Of a stretch of DNA of 64,000 bases, positions 62,301-64,000 are shown piece by piece. Numbering within the stretch: the first letter of the stretch is position 1; each line of letters begins with the position of its first letter. Source of the stretch: Notospermus geniculatus (taxonomy: Eukaryota; Nemertea; Pilidiophora; Heteronemertea; Lineidae). A program made the translations under genes and the position numbers. The notes below the pieces were generated by a model, which saw only the letters and a program-made list of their open reading frames with translations, was not told the DNA's origin and ran no database searches. The stretch spans positions 423,134 to 487,133 of the forward strand of contig NMRB01000249.1 in assembly GCA_002633025.1 (NCBI GenBank), in the 5' to 3' direction.

Positions 62301-63909
62301 TACAACATACATTCCTCGCATACCTCTTCCGTGTCCATGGAAAATTTCTTCAGCTGTTTCTTGTAGTCTTTGAGCCTGCGTAACGGGATCTGCATCAGTC
62401 GTCGGAATGTAACACCATAGTTCATCTTGTCAACTCGACTCTCCTCCAGCAGCTCGGAGAATACATCTTGCAGTTTCTCCAGAAATGAACTGAATATGAA
62501 ACCATAGTGGTCAGAAGAATTTTGAGAGTGAGCTTTTATATTGTGCAACTGGGGAAAAAAACGAGGGTAAGAGGAAGTAATTGCCCAAAATGCAAGGGAA
62601 TTTATAAGAATTATTTTATGCCCGGTTAGAATATTGTTGGCGCAAGCACAACAGCAATTTGTAATAATAAATGTGACCCTCCACAGCAAAACCAGTCAGG
62701 GTTGGACCTACATGTACCAATACCTTTTTTAGCCAGAGTAAAGAAAATCCCTATTGTTCACAATAGTGTGTTCAATAGGGATTTTCTTTACTTTGGCTAA
62801 AAAAAGTACCGGTAATGGTAGGTCCAACCCTGCAAGTCGCATGTCGCTCTTAGCTTGGCAGGTTGGGACCAAATGTTTGTCAGTTTCAATATTGTCTGTC
62901 CGTTATGAAATCTGAAATAATCTATTTCTTCCATTCTCTTCTGGTGTCATCTTAGTTCGTTGAGGCTCACCTTCTTATTCTGAGCGACATGCGACTGGTT
63001 TTGCTGTGGCGGGTCACAAATAAGAATAAATTTATACTAGTTGTTTTACTGCATCAGGTTCTGCAACAGACATGTATATCACCCCCAAATGAAGGCCTTT
63101 ACCATGTACATGTATACTACCCTGCCACCCCCATTTTCATCGGGCACGTCGGTAACTTACCCCGAGGTTTTTGCTAAGAACTCAAAACAACCCATAGCAA
63201 GTACATCTCCAAAGCAGCAGGAATATTGGTTAAAAATTTGTATCATTTCCTCAGGATGTGATATCATATAGATGTTGTAAACAGACAGGTAGCCTTGAAT
63301 CACTTGAGTCACTTGAACTATGTTGATGCCGACCTGCAAAAACAGACAGTCGATTACTGAAAATTCCCTGCACGATGGGGGCAATGGTGAACCCGTGGAG
63401 CTGATGTCATGACATGACACTGTACATGACGTGGTGAACCTTCTACTTTCAGTGTTGACCTGACGTCGCTTCATCACCTAATTAACCTTCTACTTTGTAC
63501 TTTGTATAATGACATATCTGCCATTTCTATCTAAAATTGAACTTGACCATTCCTCTCTTTATACTGCAAGGGCAACAGAAATCTATCAAACTTTGGATGA
63601 ATTCAAAACTGCACGTATCAAAACCCAGGAAAAATGGATTAAAAAACTGTAACGTACAATGTTCATAACGTTAGCAAAAGCTTCAAACAGACTTTTTAAT
63701 GCCTCGCCGCACGTTGAAGAATTCACCGCCGAGTATGTATCTGTATTGATGAGTGGCCGTATCACAGATAAGTAAATGTTTTCCAGTTGGTTGAAGAAGT
63801 TTCGTTCACCTGCCGAGAACTCGTGCAATAAAGCTATCAGGCCTGATGTCTTGTCGACGATACTTGCGCACATCTGTGAACCTGCCGTGATTTGTTTGAC
63901 CCAGCCAAC
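50159..63909 (-). CDS. ALS2: Alsin (ALS2), C-terminal 1006 residues
   Basis: Seventeen phase-consistent exons give 1006 codons and a TGA at 50159-50161. In order: DH-type RhoGEF domain (about residues 1-200 here), PH domain (about 205-335, [13 protein letters not shown]), a cluster of about eight MORN motifs (380-600), a linker, and a VPS9 domain (about 885-1006; [31 protein letters not shown]). This is the domain order of human alsin, which is about 1657 residues. The missing N-terminal RCC1-like part should lie beyond base 64000. In known animals alsin is an exchange factor for Rab5 (through VPS9) and interacts with Rac1 on endosomes; loss in humans causes juvenile motor neuron disease. ALS2CL, which lacks RCC1, is the main alternative, but the DH/PH region and exon matches resemble full alsin more. 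Confidence 0.95.
50424..50693. mobile_element. Inverted-repeat element family E copy 2
   Basis: Ends AAGTATGATTCAACCTAACT and AGTTAGGGTGAATCATACTT. Lies in the last ALS2 intron. Confidence 0.8.
50885..51007 (-). CDS. ALS2: ALS2 exon (window exon 16): VPS9 domain
   Basis: 41 codons, phase 0-0: [20 protein letters not shown] then [36 protein letters not shown] is the alsin VPS9 helical core. Acceptor TCTACAG, donor GTAGGT. Confidence 0.94.
51100..51240. repeat. Dispersed repeat shared with 6389-6530
   Basis: Second copy, in the ALS2 intron between window exons 15 and 16, ending 33 bp before SINE copy 1. Confidence 0.7.
51274..51505 (+). mobile_element. tRNA-derived SINE (GGTGTCGGGGTGGCGC), copy 1
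   Basis: Box A TGGCGCAGTGG, box B GGTTCGATCCC, 3' end CTCCTGAGATAATATT. ALS2 intron between window exons 15 and 16. Confidence 0.85.
51540..51955 (-). mobile_element. tRNA-like SINE head, interrupted
   Basis: On the minus strand GGGAGCCTTGATAGCCTAGT, then after the insertion a B box (GGGTTTGAATCC) and a CCCGGG stem. Box A (TAGCCTAGTGGTTA) and B are separated by the Tourist-like element. Confidence 0.7.
51601..51929. mobile_element. Tourist-like MITE inside a tRNA-like SINE (TAA target site)
   Basis: Inverted ends GGGATCATCTCAAAATTGAT (about 45 bp similar) with TAA at 51598-51600 and 51930-51932. It splits a tRNA-like sequence between its A and B boxes. Not similar in sequence to the other TAA element. 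Confidence 0.82.
51998..52316. mobile_element. Family C-like MITE copy 4
   Basis: Ends CAGGGTTTCCGC / GGCGGAAACCCTG, interior GGGGAGAATTCCATCCCCAA and long poly-T. No clear duplication. Ends 69 bp from the donor of ALS2 window exon 15. Confidence 0.72.
52385..52613 (-). CDS. ALS2: ALS2 exon (window exon 15): VPS9 region start
   Basis: After a split Ser: [20 protein letters not shown], then [20 protein letters not shown] and [38 protein letters not shown] is strongly alsin-like. Acceptor TTTTGTAG, donor GTGAGT, phase 0 out. Confidence 0.95.
53353..53579 (+). mobile_element. TA-flanked MITE family F copy 1
   Basis: Ends CTGTAAAGCAGGAAAATTTC / CTTGCTTTACAG, TA on both sides. Interior of CGCGAAAATTTCC motifs. 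ALS2 intron between window exons 14 and 15. Confidence 0.82.
53619..53747 (-). CDS. ALS2: ALS2 exon (window exon 14)
   Basis: After a split Arg: [20 protein letters not shown] then [27 protein letters not shown] is conserved in alsin; the acidic end is lineage-variable. Acceptor TTCTTTTAG, donor GTATGC, phase 2 out. Confidence 0.9.
53942..54296. mobile_element. Family C-like MITE copy 5 with telomere-like interior
   Basis: Ends AGTGTTTCCGCCAGAGGGTA and TCTGGCAAAGACCCTG. The interior (54000-54140) is a degenerate GGTTAGGGTCAGGG repeat. CTAG is found at both borders. Confidence 0.65.
54317..54552 (-). mobile_element. tRNA-derived SINE (GGTGTCGGGGTGGCGC), copy 2
   Basis: Same family as 51274 in opposite orientation, over 90 percent identical by eye. 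ALS2 intron between window exons 13 and 14. Confidence 0.85.
54681..54838 (-). CDS. ALS2: ALS2 exon (window exon 13): pre-VPS9 helical region
   Basis: Reads [20 protein letters not shown], then [20 protein letters not shown] and [34 protein letters not shown] is close to the known alsin sequence. Acceptor CACTCCAG, donor GTAGGT, phase 2 out. Confidence 0.95.
55351..55645 (-). CDS. ALS2: ALS2 exon (window exon 12): linker
   Basis: 98 codons after a split Lys: [20 protein letters not shown], then [20 protein letters not shown] and [22 protein letters not shown]-x-IF--C matches the alsin region after the MORN repeats. Acceptor CCCTTCAG, donor GTATTT, phase 0 out. Confidence 0.92.
55734..56014. 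mobile_element. Inverted-repeat element family G copy 1
   Basis: Ends AAGCAGGCCGCACACGAGTG and CACTCGTGTGCGGCCCGCTT. Interior full of TTTGCCTCC and GGAGGCA motifs. ALS2 intron. Confidence 0.8.
56100..56412. repeat. 117-bp tandem repeat in ALS2 intron
   Basis: Nearly identical units with CATGCAGTCGGTAGTACCAA, TTCAGCCAGCAGTCGGTAGT and GGCTGTTCATCATCC, about 2.5 copies. Confidence 0.88.
56603..56786 (-). mobile_element. TA-flanked MITE family F copy 2
   Basis: Ends CTGTAAAGCAAGATAATTTC / CCTGCTTTACAG with TA flanks, inverted relative to copy 1. ALS2 intron between window exons 11 and 12. Confidence 0.82.
56860..57089 (-). CDS. ALS2: ALS2 exon (window exon 11): last MORN motifs
   Basis: Reads [20 protein letters not shown], then [20 protein letters not shown] and [16 protein letters not shown] motifs followed by the alsin G-W-SG-K-x-G segment. 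Acceptor TTTTCTAG, donor GTGAGT, phase 2 out. Confidence 0.94.
57367..57476 (-). CDS. ALS2: ALS2 exon (window exon 10): MORN motifs
   Basis: After a split Gly: [20 protein letters not shown] then [16 protein letters not shown]. Two MORN motifs. Acceptor TGTATCAG, donor GTAAGT, phase 0 out. Confidence 0.93.
57739..57908 (-). CDS. ALS2: ALS2 exon (window exon 9): MORN motifs
   Basis: Reads [20 protein letters not shown], then [20 protein letters not shown] and VDDILK. Two MORN motifs. Acceptor CTTTTTAG, donor GTAAGT, phase 1 out. Confidence 0.94.
58035..58285. mobile_element. Family D MITE copy 7
   Basis: Ends CAGGTGCGGATCTGG and CTGGATCCACCCCTG with perfect duplication TCAAC (58030-58034, 58286-58290). 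Contains the GCTGGGAAATCGCA landmark. ALS2 intron between window exons 8 and 9. Confidence 0.85.
58486..58644 (-). CDS. ALS2: ALS2 exon (window exon 8): MORN motifs
   Basis: After a split Thr: [20 protein letters not shown], then [20 protein letters not shown] and [12 protein letters not shown]. Two MORN motifs ([28 protein letters not shown]). Acceptor TTTTTCAG, donor GTGAGA, phase 2 out. Confidence 0.94.
58711..59001 (+). mobile_element. tRNA-derived SINE with CTTTAA tail
   Basis: Head GGGGAGCCACGATGGTGTAC, box B GGGTTCGAATCCC, body, and a tail of ACTTTA repeats (58965-59000). Inserted 29 bp 3' of the ALS2 window exon 7 donor. Confidence 0.85.
59030..59232 (-). CDS. ALS2: ALS2 exon (window exon 7): PH end and first MORN
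   Basis: Starts [15 protein letters not shown] (PH C-terminal helix), then [20 protein letters not shown] and the MORN motif [12 protein letters not shown]. Acceptor GTTTCAG, donor GTGAGT, phase 2 out. Confidence 0.94.
59876..59942 (-). CDS. ALS2: ALS2 exon (window exon 6): PH domain
   Basis: 67-nt exon reading [20 protein letters not shown] then EK; the AI-ITPE--LTL pattern is alsin-specific. Acceptor TATTTCAG, donor GTACAT, phase 0 out. Confidence 0.9.
60065..60410. repeat. Dispersed repeat, tandem copies
   Basis: Three units with TTTCAAACAATCAT, CGTGTAAGCCCATATTCA and GAAAATTTGATC, related to 12762-13028. ALS2 intron between window exons 5 and 6. Confidence 0.65.
60520..60590 (-). CDS. 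ALS2: ALS2 exon (window exon 5): PH domain
   Basis: 71-nt exon reading [20 protein letters not shown] then DQV and a split Ser. VFPL-L-W-E-LS matches the alsin PH strand. Acceptor CCTTTTAG, donor GTAAGT. Confidence 0.9.
60784..61068. mobile_element. Inverted-repeat element family G copy 2
   Basis: Same family as 55734, ends AGCACACGAGTGCAATTTTG and CAAAATTGCACTCATGTGCG. ALS2 intron between window exons 4 and 5; it prolongs an accidental open frame from exon 4. Confidence 0.75.
61167..61427 (-). CDS. ALS2: ALS2 exon (window exon 4): DH-PH junction
   Basis: 87 codons, phase 0-0: [20 protein letters not shown], then [20 protein letters not shown] and [32 protein letters not shown] and the HWFFLFSD strand are the alsin PH domain. 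Acceptor CTCCGCAG, donor GTGAGT. The reading frame stays open far past both junctions, which is fortuitous. Confidence 0.94.
61547..61834. mobile_element. Inverted-repeat element interrupted by family D
   Basis: Ends GGACCTTATTCACTAAAC and GAATAAGGCCCCT are roughly inverted; a related piece occurs at 22990-23075 (CAATAGTTTACGCGG, AATAAGGTCCCTCG). Confidence 0.5.
61595..61739. mobile_element. Family D MITE copy 8, nested
   Basis: CGGGCGCGAATCCAGAGGGG to CTTGATCCGCCCCTG; borders CTTTG/CTTTT. It lies inside another inverted-repeat element (61547-61834) in an ALS2 intron. Confidence 0.7.
62039..62296. mobile_element. Family B MITE copy 6
   Basis: Near-consensus ends ATAGACAAATCCCAAATT / AATTTGGGATTTGTCTAT. 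It ends 27 bp from the donor of ALS2 window exon 3 (62324). Confidence 0.82.
62324..62489 (-). CDS. ALS2: ALS2 exon (window exon 3): DH core
   Basis: After a split Gly: [20 protein letters not shown], then [20 protein letters not shown] and [25 protein letters not shown] corresponds to the conserved DH helix (L-x-P-x-RL-x-Y). The acceptor ATATTCAG is chosen because it alone keeps phase; the upstream TTCCCCAG would bring a stop. Donor GTATGC. Confidence 0.88.
62672..63018. mobile_element. Inverted-repeat element (TGTGACCC ends), interrupted
   Basis: Ends TGTGACCCTCCACAGCAAAA / TTTTGCTGTGGCGGGTCACA. The left arm is split at 62697-62832. Similar TGTGACCC ends occur in the element at 13816-14281. 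Confidence 0.78.
62697..62832. mobile_element. CAGGGTTGGACC MITE nested in an inverted repeat
   Basis: Perfect 15-bp ends CAGGGTTGGACCTAC and a hairpin interior (AAAGAAAATCCCTATTG repeated inverted). Borders CCAGT/CAAGT. Joining the host gives AAAACCAGTCGCATGTCGCT, exactly the complement of the intact right arm. Confidence 0.85.
63161..63333 (-). CDS. ALS2: ALS2 exon (window exon 2): DH domain
   Basis: Reads [20 protein letters not shown] then [20 protein letters not shown] and [11 protein letters not shown]. Helical DH-type sequence. Acceptor TTTGCAG, donor GTAAGT, phase 2 out. Confidence 0.88.
63658..63909 (-). CDS. ALS2: ALS2 exon (window exon 1): DH domain start
   Basis: 84 codons, phase 0-0: [40 protein letters not shown] and [16 protein letters not shown]. 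The pattern E[15 protein letters not shown] fits the first DH helix. Acceptor CTATGGCAG is good; the donor GTACGT is weak, so the right boundary is less certain. Confidence 0.78.
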
Positions 63910-64000
63910 CTGCCATAGAAACGAAAACCAAAGTAATTATCGTGGTTTGAAGACTATGGCAAAACAGGGGCATAGCTGGGGGGGGGGGCAGGGGCAAATG

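Overview
The window looks like nuclear DNA of a marine invertebrate, most likely a deuterostome such as an echinoderm, hemichordate or cephalochordate. The reasons are long introns with standard GT-AG junctions, many tRNA-derived SINEs, and a very dense load of short non-autonomous DNA transposons. The taxon is an inference; nothing in the sequence fixes the species. A run of Ns (41928-42421) is a scaffold gap.

Two large genes on the minus strand can be read exon by exon with phase-consistent splice sites. The first (start codon at 31854, running left past base 1) is a class III myosin: an N-terminal Ser/Thr kinase (first 300 residues, exons 1-7) fused to a myosin motor (exons 8-18). Eighteen exons join without a frame break into 912 residues. 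They are followed by two very similar microexons (27 and 33 nt) at the actin-binding loop 2 position. The rest of the motor, the IQ motifs and the tail lie outside the window. The second (63909 to 50159) is the C-terminal 1006 residues of alsin (ALS2): DH and PH domains, about eight MORN motifs and a VPS9 domain, ending at a TGA at 50159-50161. The RCC1-like N-terminus is to the right of the window. Both proteins are known in other animals: myosin III works in actin-rich sensory protrusions, and alsin is a guanine-nucleotide exchange factor for Rab5 and Rac.

Between them (about 32-50 kb) I see little coding sequence. On the plus strand, three small phase-matched exons (42540-43754) form the 3' end of a gene I cannot identify; its earlier exons probably lie in or before the gap. 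On the minus strand, 40371-40432 is a weak candidate first exon.

The introns and intergenic DNA are built mostly from repeats. There are several MITE families with TA target duplications, two Tourist-like elements with TAA duplications, one piggyBac-like element with TTAA, and at least five unrelated-looking families that all start with CAGG and make 5-bp duplications. Many are nested, so the original target site can be read from a second copy in the same window. There are also tRNA-SINEs, numerous tandem arrays (20 to 145-bp units) and several near-perfect hairpins, one of them upstream of the myosin III start codon.
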